Below, in pieces: positions 1-9,420 of a stretch of 25,765 bases of DNA (its first letter is position 1; the number at the start of each line of letters is the position of its first letter). This DNA is from Bugula neritina (Eukaryota; Bryozoa; Gymnolaemata; Cheilostomatida; Bugulidae). The stretch covers positions 1 to 25,765 of the forward strand of contig CAXIUT010000275.1 in assembly GCA_964035545.1 (NCBI GenBank). Reading direction: 5' to 3'. A program made the position numbers and the translations under genes. The notes under the pieces were generated by a model. The model was not told where the DNA came from. It searched no databases and saw nothing but the letters and a program-made list of their open reading frames with translations.

Positions 1-75
1 CCCAACCCCAACCCCAACCCCAACCCCAACCCCAACCCCAACCCCAACCCCAACCCCAACCCCAACCCCAACCCC
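1..75. repeat. Left telomere, (CCCCAA)n
   Basis: Perfect tandem CCCCAA hexamers with no variants, in the C-strand orientation expected at the 5' end of a chromosome. Together with the GGGGTT array at the right end, this marks the ends of a ciliate macronuclear chromosome of oligohymenophorean type. Unique sequence begins at about 76 with no spacer. Confidence 0.97.
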
Positions 76-502
76 ATAACTAAAATTTGTAATGAATATA
101 ATAATGTTCCAAAGAAAATGATCTCTATAAACGAATAGAGTCAACTCTGAAAAGGAATGGATGGATAAATTACTAAAAGAATGGTCTGGTGATCTTGAGA
201 TAATCAACCTAATGCTACTGTTTTAGAAGTGTCAGATAAGAAGAAGAAAAATAAATACAATCAACTAAGTAATGAGTAAATAAAATAAGAATAATTTTGT
301 CAATGTTTTTTCTGTCCAATAAAAATCTGTTTAATAAAAATAGAATCCCTTTCAAGTCTAAATGAAAATAGTTTTAAAAATAAGATTCTTAAGGTATAAA
401 CAATAAAAATGGTTTAATGATAAAAGTTTGATTTAAATAGAAGTAAAATAAAGGTCCCGGAAATGATGTGGTTATCATTTTATTTTTACTTTTATCATTC
501 AT
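76..502 (-). CDS. ORF running open into the left telomere (C-terminus cut off)
   Basis: Reading the minus strand with UAR = Glu, an ORF from ATG at 502 stays open for about 140 codons to the last unique base. It then continues through the telomere as a Trp-Gly repeat with no TGA. The composition looks like a real protein: mixed aromatic, acidic and hydrophobic residues, with Glu from TAA/TAG. The natural stop is missing, so either the chromosome end formed inside a gene or a true end lies elsewhere. It shares a frame with the small ORF just upstream (530-733), from which it is separated by TGA codons, and may be an exon of that gene or of the large gene at 726-3179. The N-terminus is uncertain and I recognise no family. 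A plus-strand reading of the same bases breaks into several frames. Confidence 0.45.
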
Positions 503-529
503 ATCATCAACAGTTTATCATAAATATCC

Positions 530-733
530 TCAACAATCAATGTTCTATATTATTAGTTTTAAATCGACCAAAATGAAATAAATGACCTTATTAAATATTA
601 TCTTTTAATATGCCTATATTTATTGAGAAAAACGATTAGAAAATATATCTAAATTGTATTATTTATCACTGTCACTTGAGTCATTCCTTTACATTAAATA
701 TTTTAATAGTACTTAAAATATATAATCAATCAT
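530..733 (-). CDS. Small ORF, 67 aa, or an exon of a larger gene
   Basis: Minus-strand ORF from ATG at 733 (a second ATG is at 694) to TGA at 530. It is rich in Glu and Asp with hydrophobic heptads and contains the stretch NDSSDSDKEY. Its start overlaps the 3' end of the large minus-strand gene by a few bases, and an ORF in the same frame follows after a TGA. I looked for a GT..AG intron joining it to the upstream gene and found none with the right length modulo 3. It could therefore be a separate small gene, an exon joined by an intron I misjudged, or part of a decayed gene. No function can be assigned. Confidence 0.35.
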
Positions 734-3179
734 TTACTTTTATTTAGTCTATTGAATATAAAAATTTCAGCAGTTTACTATATCCTTGATTTCTTCTTAA
801 AAATAATACAAATTATTATTCTATTTATTAATTATAACAGTTATAAACTAATCATATTTAACTAATACTTGATTAGTAAATAATTTTATACCTCTCTCTT
901 CTCTCTTCTTCTGATAACCTACACAAATCCAAAGGTTCTCGAAAAAAAGCCTTTCCTTGATAATTATTTATAACGTGATAGACAAAAAGAAGTGATGTTC
1001 TACTCTCTGTCTATAAATAATACTCTTTTGATTATTTTCCATTAGTTCTAACAGTATATTAATATAGTTTAAGTGTTTAGTAAGGAAACTATTTACCCAG
1101 CCACTCATTGATAGTGTCGAATTACTATTTACTGAAATTATTAGTTTAGTTTCTAGATAGTTGAATAGTTTTAGTAATATCAATTGCTAGCACTTTTTTA
1201 CCTTCAAATTAAAAATCATCATTATTGACTAGTTTATTTATCAGCTCTAGATGTTCTTTATTATGATAAAGAATGGCAGTAAATTTAGCTGATTTAAACT
1301 TATATTAATAAAACTTTTATTATATTTAACACTATATTCCTAAAGTTATTAATCTTTACTTTATCTATAATAGGTATTTTCTCTTTACAACTATTAAACA
1401 CATCTTTTTGTATATTTTTCTTTCTTATATTGTCAAAGATCTATCATAAAATAACCTATCTTCTGATACTCTCAGTCCTATTGAAGGCTATTTGCATCTA
1501 TGTTCAAAATAATTACTAAAGCCCTTAAAAAACATTAGCTATCCTTTTTACTTAATCCTATCATACTTGACCATTTTTTAATTTATTTCTTCTTTCAGTT
1601 CTTATCCTTTTATTTTTTTGACTTTATCATCCTATTGCTTATAACTAATAACTTAATTTACATATCTACAATAGAAGGTAGATAGATTTTGAGGACATAT
1701 AGTTATTCTTGTCATATATTGACCATGTTTGAAAGTTCTTTACATTTTATTAAGATATTAATTGTAATATTATCGGATATTAGTGCGTTATTTTTGAATG
1801 GGCTATAGGTCAATACTGAAAGGATTCTATTTGATAGGCACAAAATCTATCTTTATAATCTTTTTAAAAGAATCGAATGGAATAATACCAAATAAATAAA
1901 ATAAAATTTACTCTTCTATTATCTATTTATCAGCTTATGATAATTTGCAACCTACAGCCAATATCTCTTTATGATTTCTTTTTATATCAAAAAGAAATGT
2001 AGCCCCTCCATTATTCGCTGCTAATATTGCTAATTCGATGAGTTTTTCTTTTATAAATTTTAACTTCTTTATTGTTTCAAAAGTATGCAAAGGAATCTTA
2101 TTGATAGAAGGATCATAGATATTACAATTCTAGAAGAAAAAAGTACTACAGCTGAGACATCTATGTTCGACTAGATGTTATTTTTAAAGAGTTTGATGGT
2201 ATTTTATTTTTTATTTTACTATTTAATTATTGGTTTATATTTAATTTTTAGCCTCTATTTGATGCAAAAGATCCAATACTTTGCCTTATTATTTCTTTAA
2301 ATACTAAGATTACTCAATATGTTTATTAACTGGCTTATTTTGATTCCCAAATGACACATTAAAAACATAACTTTGCCTTGGATTGCAATTGCTTCTAACT
2401 TGATCACGAAAAACAGAAAAAAAAGTTTACGTTATCATGAATTCTCTTGATATGAAGATTTTATGTTTTTATTTGAATATTTTAATAAAGTTTTTACTTG
2501 TCCCCCCTTCATTTTATCTTTTATAAATCTAACATAAGTAGTTTATATCAGGTATACCAATAGTTGTAGTCAGTTGTTTTATAATTGCAATGACTTATGG
2601 AAATATTGTTTGATAGAGATTTAGTTTTTAGAACGATATGTATTGCAAAATAACTACTAGATGAATAATTGCAATTGTGTAGTTTATAGTGAACATTTAT
2701 CTATTCTGAAGAAAATATTTCAAAAAGGGAATAAAATAAAAGAACAATACTGATTTTATTTATAACAAATTCATCTTTTCTATCTTAAATATCGTTTGAT
2801 TTAGTTTATCATATGATAAATTTGAATTGTTTTCATTTGTGCATAATTATTCACTTTGCCTCAAAGGGTTTTTCCCTTCATTCTGATATCTTTAGATAGA
2901 ATAAACTTCATTTCTCCTCTAATTTTCTTTGTAAAATACTTACCCTTTTTCCTGATTATAAACTTATTTAGATTATTAATCTTCCAATTCGCATTTATCA
3001 TCAGTCTACTTTGAAGATTTGGTTGACCATATTATAGATTTTCTTGATTAGATATTATTTAAATCTATTGATTAAGACCCTATATTTTTATTATCTACTA
3101 AAGTTCCATCTAAACTTATCGGATATTGCTAAATGGTGCTTTATTTTGGCACAGACAGTATATCTCTTTCATTTATCAT
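726..3179 (-). CDS. Large unrecognised protein, about 810 aa or more
   Basis: One minus-strand frame (UAR = Glu) is open from ATG at 3179 to TGA at 852. A 21-nt GT..AG intron at 848-868 would remove that TGA and extend the protein to TGA at 726, giving 810 aa. The first 110 or so residues are acidic and polar. A hydrophobic patch follows near residues 140-190. A short Cys-rich stretch (HRCLSCSTFFFENC) lies near residue 340, and the rest is a charged Lys/Glu-rich helical region. The frame is also open for about 30 codons upstream of the ATG, and coding-like pieces continue to about 3755, so the true N-terminus may be longer. I recognise no family. Its position next to the telomere and its AT-richness suggest a fast-evolving gene. 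A TGA-free run of 776 codons in AT-rich DNA makes coding likely. Confidence 0.7.
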
Positions 3180-3760
3180 TGAAAAAAGTACAAATTATAA
3201 TTAAGACTCTATAAGTAATATTTCTAACTAATTTATTTGGTTTTGTACTTTTTTATAAAGCAACTAAACAAGTTATCAACTAAACTCTCTTTAATAGATT
3301 TTTAAATTTTAAATTTACAAGAACTTGTGATAAAATAATTTATCAAAGTTTTCTTAGTAATTATGTCAACCTTAAATATTTGTTTTCAAACTTATCAATG
3401 TTAATTTTTGATCTTTAAATATAATTTATTCTATAAAACAAGTTCCTTTTCATAGTTACCTCAATGTGATCTAACAATGTTTTTTTCTTTCAGATCTTTA
3501 AGATTTAAAAGTAAAAATATTGATAGTCTCAGTCTAAAATCATCAATAAACTAAAGCTATACTTCTTTTAAACTATACTTTTTCTTGCTTTGCATATTTA
3601 ATACTGTGCCAAAGACTTGCTTCGTTCGAGTGAATATTAGTTCAGATAATATCAAATGGTAGGATCAAAACTGATGAATATAAAGAGATATCTAGGTATG
3701 ATTGGACTTGTCGACACAAATCCAAAGTCTACTTTTAATTTTTAAAATACTTAATTACAT
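3180..3760 (-). other. Probable 5' exons of the large minus-strand gene, structure unresolved
   Basis: All three minus frames carry stretches of 20 to 45 codons that look like protein, for example one ending near 3700 with STSPIIPRY and one near 3595 starting ATG CAA AGC. They are separated by TGA codons. Candidate introns of 16, 18 and 33 nt can join some pieces, but several solutions exist and none is clearly right. The region is either the 5' end of the 726-3179 gene with unusually short introns, or the decayed start of it. Confidence 0.3.
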
Positions 3761-4097
3761 ACTTTATTACTTTTTTTTTCATCTTTTTGATTATTTTTTG
3801 AATAAAAATAGAATTGATAAAAATAATTAATACAAAGACAATACAACCTATATAAACTTATCTACAATATAACTGCTATTAAATATCTATTGGCTCCATT
3901 TATTCAAATAAAAACCTCTTAAGCTTAATATTCTAGAGAATGTAAAATATAAATTAACAAAATATAAATATAAAAGACCTTTTATCATATAAAAATATTT
4001 ATTCGAACACCTTTGAATTCTGATAAAATCTTATCTCGTTTAGACTTTAAATTAAAAAAGAATTATTAGCCTTCAAATATTTATATCTTAACAAAAA
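3761..4097. other. Intergenic AT-rich region, likely divergent promoters
   Basis: Very AT-rich, with T and A runs and no convincing ORF on either strand. It separates the leftward large gene from the rightward LCCL-RING gene, so it should carry both promoters. I see no specific motif. Confidence 0.5.
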
Positions 4098-4724
4098 ATG
4101 TGTAAAGATCTTGGAAATAACATCTATGAATGCAACGGAACTTGCAATAGTGGTAGTGGTGGAATTTGGGGTACTGGTCTCTACACATCTGATAGTAATG
4201 TCTACTCAGCAGCCAAACACATGGGCATGGTTCCAGGAAAATTCAAAAAAATACCAGTTCAAGGTGTCAATTCATACGTTGGGACTTCTTTAAATGGCAT
4301 AAATACCAGCAATTATGGTCAATATGGCAATAGTTTTATCTTGTTAAAGGAAGAAGGGTAAAAGGTCGAAGGAGTATCAGTAGAAACAATGAAGAAGTAG
4401 ATAAAGGAACTGATTCGAGACTAAATGTCAAAACTTGGCAATAAGCTGATGACTTCAGGAAATTCTCTTTATCTATAATTGATAAAAGAACAGCTTAAAG
4501 ATGCTTTTCATGAGGAAATGATTCAACAAAGTCACAACATGGTGCACTTATTGAAGAAAGATTCAGTGCCTTGTGTTGTTTGCTCCCAAAACTAAAGATC
4601 TCGAGTAGTATTTCCTTGCAGTCATTTTCATTATTGCGAAAAATGCATCAAGTAAGTGAGAGAAAAAGGATAATGCTTTGTCTGTAAAAAAGCTGTTAGT
4701 GGAGATATGAGAATCTATATGTGA
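4098..4724 (+). CDS. LCCL-RING protein, copy 1 (208 aa)
   Basis: Single exon, ATG at 4098 to TGA at 4722-4724. Residues 8-85 look like an LCCL domain: IWGTGLYTSDSNVYSAAKHMG is followed by SYVGTSLNGI, the family pattern of WGTxxYTxDSxxxxAAxHxG then Y-G-x-x-x-NGI. A charged helical linker follows (90-150). A C-terminal C3HC4 RING has C159, C162, C174, H176, C180, C183, C193 and C196. LCCL domains are usually extracellular or secreted modules in animals and apicomplexans, but no signal peptide is visible here. The protein is therefore probably cytosolic, with the LCCL module as a binding domain and the RING as a candidate E3 ubiquitin ligase. The start is supported by alignment with the tandem paralogue at 4849, which begins MCKDLG as well. 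The partner or substrate is unknown. Confidence 0.88.
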
Positions 4725-4744
4725 TAGTTTGAGGTTCTTTAATT

Positions 4745-4797
4745 AAAGATTATCACTTATCAAAAGTAAATAAAGATATCACTTATTAAAAGTAAAT
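4745..4797. repeat. Two-copy direct repeat of about 27 bp between the LCCL-RING genes
   Basis: Units at 4745-4771 and 4772-4797 share the pattern AAAGAT(T)ATCACTTAT-C/T-AAAAGTAAAT, with one 1-bp gap and one substitution. They lie in the 124-bp spacer between the two paralogues, upstream of copy 2. This may be a leftover of the duplication or a duplicated promoter element. Confidence 0.7.
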
Positions 4798-4848
4798 ATT
4801 ATATTTCTTGCAAGTTTACAAGTATTATTATAAAATTTTATTGAAAAA

Positions 4849-5556
4849 ATGTGTAAAGATTTGGGTGGAAATATTTATGAATGTTCTGGTAATTGTGGAC
4901 ATACAGGAACAGTTTGGGGTACAGGATTATATACTGCTGATAGCAATGTCTTTGCAGCTGCTAAACATATGGGAATTATACCGTGCAAATTTAAAAAGAT
5001 AATGGCTCCTAGCTGTAATGCTTATATTGGCACTAATATGAATGGAATTTCAACAAACAACTATGGCTCTTATGGTAGCAGCTATTTTTTGATAAAAGTT
5101 GATGGGTTTAGCGGCATTGATTCAACGATGGAGTTGATTAAATCAGAAGTTAAAAGTCTAATTAAGTAATAGATGGTTTCACAAGGCAGCAACATGCATA
5201 ACTCTAGCCGTGATAGGTTATAAACAACAGCAGTATAAATAAAAAACATGGTCATGTAAGAAATGAGCAAGCAAGCTAACTCCTTAAAATAATCGACTTT
5301 ATCAAACTAAGCAACCAAAAAGGAGTTGAAAAATACAGTAAAAGAAGAAATGGTCAATCAGACAAATACTTTGATCAAATTTTTACAAAAAGATAAGATT
5401 CCCTGTGTCCTCTGTACCTAAAAGTAGAGAACTAGAGTGGTCTTTCCGTGTGGACATTGTAGTTATTGCTAAAAATGTATCAAAGTTGTTAGATAAAATG
5501 GAGAATGTTCGATTTGCAACTCTAAAATAACTGGAGACTTTCAAATTGTTTTGTGA
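4849..5556 (+). CDS. LCCL-RING protein, copy 2 (235 aa)
   Basis: Tandem paralogue of the gene at 4098, single exon. The LCCL domain is at residues 8-85 (VWGTGLYTADSNVFAAAKHMG, then AYIGTNMNGI). A longer Glu/Lys/Ser-rich linker (90-180) has likely coiled-coil character. The C3HC4 RING has C186, C189, C201, H203, C207, C210, C220 and C223. The FPCGH core resembles the compact C-terminal RINGs of MULAN/cIAP-type E3 ligases. The linker is about 27 residues longer than in copy 1, and many third codon positions differ, so the duplication is not recent. There is no signal peptide or membrane segment. The likely role is an E3 ligase with an LCCL recognition module, inferred from domains only. Confidence 0.88.
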
Positions 5557-5637
5557 TATTTGACTAAATGATCATTATTAATCTATATCGATATATTTGT
5601 AATATGATTTGAGCTAGTATTAAATATAATCAAATTA

Positions 5638-6565
5638 ATGTAAAGAAAAATAGTACGTCTGGCTTCTCACGCTGGCTCCTGGTACACCCATCTTGGTACA
5701 TCTTTTTTAATCAAGAATCAAAACTAGCCCAATAACTCACTAGCAATCTTCAAAAAGCAGACATCAAACATCCATAGTCACTTAGTAAAATCAAAGGCAT
5801 TATTGGACCACACGCAGGATTGAGTTATAGTGGTCCTGTAGCTGCTTGGGGATATCAGTACTTTTAGAAAGTGAAAGATAATGACAAATTAAGAATATTT
5901 TTGTTGGGTCCTTCCCATCATAAATACCTCAATGGCATCAGTCTATCGAAGTGTACAGAACTTTAGACACCAATAGGCAACATACCAGTTGACACCTTAA
6001 GTATTATCACATCTATTCAGCTATTGACAAGTTAAAAACAGAGTTGAAGACAATCTAGTTAACCAAAAAAGATGAATAGCAATAACATAGTCTATAAATG
6101 CATCTTCCCTATATCAAAATGGTCTTAGGTAAAGCTAAAGTAGTCCCTATAATTGTAGGAGATGTCAAACGAGAGCAACTAGATAAAATATCTTCTGTTT
6201 TATCTGGTTATTTCAACGACTAAAACACTATATTTATCGTTTCAAGTGATTTTTGTCATTGGGGCAATCACTTTGATTTCCAACCATTCGATGGACAAGG
6301 ATAGATCTGGGAATTCATCAAAAGAATGGATCATAGTGGAATGGATCTGATCTAGAAACAAGATCTCAATGGGTTCTAACAATACCTCTAACAAACATAA
6401 AATACAATATGCGGATGCAATCCTATAAAATTATTTTTGGACATCTTGAAACATTCAAAAACAAAAACATAAACAAAGTTTGTCAACTACGATCAATCTT
6501 AAAAAGTAAAATCAAAAAAACAATCATCAGTAAGCTATGCCTCGAGTATCACCTACATGATATGA
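5638..6565 (+). CDS. MEMO1: Memo family protein (295 aa)
   Basis: Three exons joined by two 20-nt introns (5696-5715 and 6001-6020). Removing them gives 295 aa, matching the usual length of about 297. Recognisable blocks in order are ASHAGSWYTHL, IGPHAGLSYSGP, FLLGPSHHKYLNG, EHSLEMHLPYIKM, VSSDFCHWGNHF, GEIWEFIKRMD, NTICGCNPI and SSVSYAS. Memo is a single-domain cytosolic protein of dioxygenase-like fold. The His residues in PHAG, SHH and EMHLP and the Asp/Cys of SSDFCHW line its site; in animals it binds copper and links receptor signalling to the cytoskeleton. TAA codons at 6083 and 6095 sit exactly where family members have Glu in EHSxEMHLPY, which is strong evidence for UAR = Glu. It converges tail to tail with the SHIPPO-repeat gene. 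Confidence 0.95.
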
Positions 6566-6627
6566 CTAACTTAAATACAAATATTTAGTAAATCAAATAA
6601 TGATATATACAAAATAATATTGATTAA

Positions 6628-7988
6628 TCATTTGAGGATACTATAATTAGGTACATTGCAGATAGTACTCCCTAAATTATAGCTTCCAGGACCTGGAGTG
6701 TGGCTACTGGACATGACTGTCTTCCTTTATCGAGTAAATGAATATTTAGGAGTGGTTAGTTCATCTTTGGAAAGATAAAAAGTTGAACTTTATGTATTTA
6801 TTTTATTAAAACGATTACTTTTACCAATAGTTGCTGTTTAAGGACGTTTCTTAACAAATTTGTTGTTAGGCGTATATGTCCCTGGACCTGGATTTTGATC
6901 AGAATTATCTTTTTGACGACTTCGACCCATCGATATCTACTTTCCTCTTGTTTTGCACTCGGTTGATAGATAAGAACCTGGTCCAGGATTCTAGTTGTAA
7001 TGGATAGATAGTTTTTATGTTTTACCTATTGAATAAGACTAAGTTTTGACAGTTAACTTTTTATATTGAGGATCATACTATATAGGTCTAATGATACTTG
7101 GTTGGGTGAAGGTGATTTTTATTTTTGCTTTTATTTATATTTCTGAGCGATAGTAATAACAGGTGAATTGTTTAAATCATAGTGATTAGGATGATAGCTT
7201 TGAGGACTAGGCGATTGTTAATTTTATGTAGTTTTAATTCTACGACCCATACTATACTTTTTACCCTCACCCAATTATCCCTTCACTTAGTACTATCCAG
7301 CTAAATAAAGTAGTAAATACGGCCAATTGTGTTAATTTATTGTTTATTTGGAATGCTTTTGCCAAATACTATTCCTTTACTCAGCTAATTCGGTGAGGTG
7401 TAGTAGCTGTTGGGGGAAGGTGATTTTTAGTTACATTATGTGATAAATCTAGGTTGTCTTCCTATCTTTATCCCTTTCTTTAACTGCTTTGTTGAAGGTT
7501 GATAAGTTCCAGGCCCAGGATTATTGATATTTGGATCAGTTTTTTTATATTTAGACGCAAATGACACATGAATGGAGTGATTAGGTGTGCTAGGATGATA
7601 GTTATTGGGTGCTGGACTGATAGGTCGACTATTTTTTTATCGAGATTATCTACCTATCACGCCCATCTTCTTATCTTTTTATACTGACTTCAAATTATAA
7701 CTAGTAGGACTTGGACTATTCTATTTCTAATGCTTTTATCTTATCTCCTTACCTATTCTTAATATATCAATTGATACTTCCAAGATGGAGTTTTATTTAA
7801 TATAGTTTTAGTTTATGGTTTATAAGTTTGAGCTGATGGAGTAATGGATGGATGAGTGGGTTTGGCTGAGTAAGAGATAAATACGTTTTGATTGAATGCT
7901 GTATGCTGGAGATGATTTGAATAACATTTTTGGAAATTGATTTCGAATATATGTTGGAATATAATATAAAGTTAATATTCATTTCCAT
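6628..7988 (-). CDS. SHIPPO (STPGR) repeat ciliary protein (426 aa)
   Basis: Five exons with four introns of exactly 20 nt (7906-7925, 7758-7777, 7301-7320, 7078-7097). The spliced ORF is 1281 nt, start ATG at 7988, stop at 6628. The protein carries many PG-rich repeats: SPSPTSYNL, SPAPNNYHP, NPGPGTYQP, SPSPNSYY, GPGEYEV, SPSPQSYHP, NPGPGSYLS, NPGPGTYTP and TPGPGSYNL. Between them lie [SI][MI]G-[KR]-type motifs such as YSMGRRI and ISMGRSR. This is the sperm-tail PG-rich/ODF3-CIMAP pattern of microtubule inner or outer-surface proteins of axonemes and basal bodies. A role in cilia or the cortical cytoskeleton is likely. UAR = Glu gives PGEYEVKGELGEG, as expected for the family. The repeat spacing is irregular and both SPSP and GPGP variants occur. 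Confidence 0.9.
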
Positions 7989-8129
7989 TTTAGAAAACAA
8001 AAGTAAATTAATTAGACTAAATTAGAGGCTATAATATTCTTGAATAAATACTTTCCTATTATAAAGAATAAAATAAAACATAGTTACTAATTAACTATAG
8101 CAATATAATGAATAATAATCTAAGACTAT

Positions 8130-8288
8130 TCATGTTATTTCATCATATGCAATATCCAAGATCGATGTTGTTTTGATCTCTGGATCACTTTTTGAACATT
8201 ATTTTCTTGTTTTGTTGATTTTCTTAAAAGATTTTTTATCTGATAAAGTCCATTAAATATTTATCTAATTCAATTATACAAAGACCAT
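8130..8288 (-). CDS. Small ORF of 52 aa overlapping a start codon
   Basis: Minus-strand ORF from ATG at 8288 to TGA at 8130, Lys/Ser-rich, with composition like real protein (for example SKSDPEIKTTSILDIAYDE). Its ATG overlaps the ATG of the rightward phosphatase-like gene by two bases. One of the two starts is therefore probably wrong, or this is the last exon of something whose 5' part I cannot see. It fills most of the gap between the SHIPPO gene and the phosphatase-like gene. No family recognised. Confidence 0.35.
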
Positions 8289-9027
8289 GTAGTGTCTTTA
8301 CAAAAGCATCTAAGGCTGTGGATCTCTCTACCTAGGCCCAGAATCTACTCTCAAATAAACCCAACTCCTCGACAGTAACCCTTCATTCACCCAGAAAACA
8401 CCATCCGCGCTATCCTTTATTTCTCTTCAAACAAAACAAATAAGACCCATTCCTAGAAATGTTAATTCTTACAACTTCCTCTTCCCACTGAATCTTTTGA
8501 TTTGATGCAAACCTTTACAAAATCATATGAATTTTTAAACAAACAAAGAGTTCGAACTAATATCTTAGTGACATCTTCATAAGGAACCAATATGGCAAAA
8601 GTATTCTTATTTGCCTTTTTAATGAAAAAATACCAATATGATTTAAAATATATCAGTCGACTGTATCAAGTCAACATCAAAGCAGTATGAATGATGATAG
8701 ATATAGATGAATATACCATAAGAATACAGCAAACAATTGAAAAGAATATCAGTGCAGTTTTAAAAATAAAAATAAGAATAAGAAGAAGAATTCATGGGAT
8801 CAAGAATTGGAAGAAGAATCGTTCGAATTAGAAGAGATTATGGCAACCTTGCGACTTAAAGTCGATTTGGATCAAGATCTAAGAGTCAAAGCAAAAGTAA
8901 TCCTGAGTATTGGTCAGTTAAAAAGAAATATGAAGATAAATAAAGAAAAATGATCGAAATAAAGGGAATATAAACTTTACCAACCACCTCTAGAAAGAAA
9001 ATGGGTGGAATCAAATACGAATATTGA
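8287..9027 (+). CDS. Dual-specificity phosphatase-like pseudophosphatase (232 aa)
   Basis: Three exons, with a 20-nt intron at 8375-8394 and a 22-nt intron at 8685-8706 that removes an in-frame TGA. The start GCGSLYLGPESTLKETELL and the block IRAILYFSSNK match the DUSP opening (LYLGxxxxxxNxxxLxxxxIxxILN). FDLMQTFTKSYEFL is the helix before the active-site loop. The loop expected as LVHCxxGxSRS reads LVTSSEGTNMA. The nucleophilic Cys is Ser, the preceding His is Thr and the Arg is Met, and the general-acid Asp is also missing (LPLPTES). AFLMKKYQYDL then matches the AYLM helix. It should bind, not hydrolyse, phosphoproteins, as STYX does. A basic Ser/Arg-rich tail ends in SRKKMGGIKYEY. The fold call is by motif only. 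Confidence 0.75.
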
Positions 9028-9135
9028 TTATACACAAAATTCAACCATAATTTAATTGATAAATACTAATAGTTAGTGATATTTACTTATCTGCTTATCC
9101 TATTTGACTTTAGTCATAATTAATTGAGTATAAAT

Positions 9136-9330
9136 ATGGATAAAGTTCGTAAAGAACAACTACTATAAACATTGCGCCAAGAATCATAGAAAAATAAAGA
9201 AGTCTTAAACAAATATTTGGATTCCTTGGTTTTAAAAAGAAATAGAACGTCATTAGTCATGAACAGTTTTATGCATAATGTAGTTGATATTTAAAACAGT
9301 ATCTAAACTTCATAACTATTCCTCAAATGA
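9136..9330 (+). CDS. Small helical protein, 64 aa
   Basis: Single-exon ORF, ATG at 9136 to TGA at 9328-9330, between the pseudophosphatase and the kinase in the same direction (109 bp and 90 bp spacers). The protein begins MDKVRKEQLLETL and is predicted by eye to be almost wholly alpha-helical with charged heptads. UAR codons give Glu in a sensible amphipathic pattern. It may be a small subunit or axonemal peptide. No family recognised. Confidence 0.5.
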
Positions 9331-9420
9331 TTACCTTTATTGTCTTTATAAGAATATCTTATATCTTATTAATATATCTTATCTTCATCTTTTGTTCAAT
9401 ATAAATTCATAATCGTTACA

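Noticed and set aside
161-468. Plus-strand subtelomeric ORF of about 100 codons
   Set aside because: Its coding-like pieces lie in two different frames, whereas the minus strand has one continuous frame over the same bases.
848-868. TGA at 852 as the true end of the large minus-strand gene
   Set aside because: The same frame continues with clear coding character after a 21-nt GT..AG segment that removes the TGA, so the later stop at 726 is preferred, though not proven.
7797-8000. 67-aa minus-strand ORF beginning near 8000
   Set aside because: It starts without ATG and is the unspliced first exon region of the SHIPPO gene read past its 20-nt intron.
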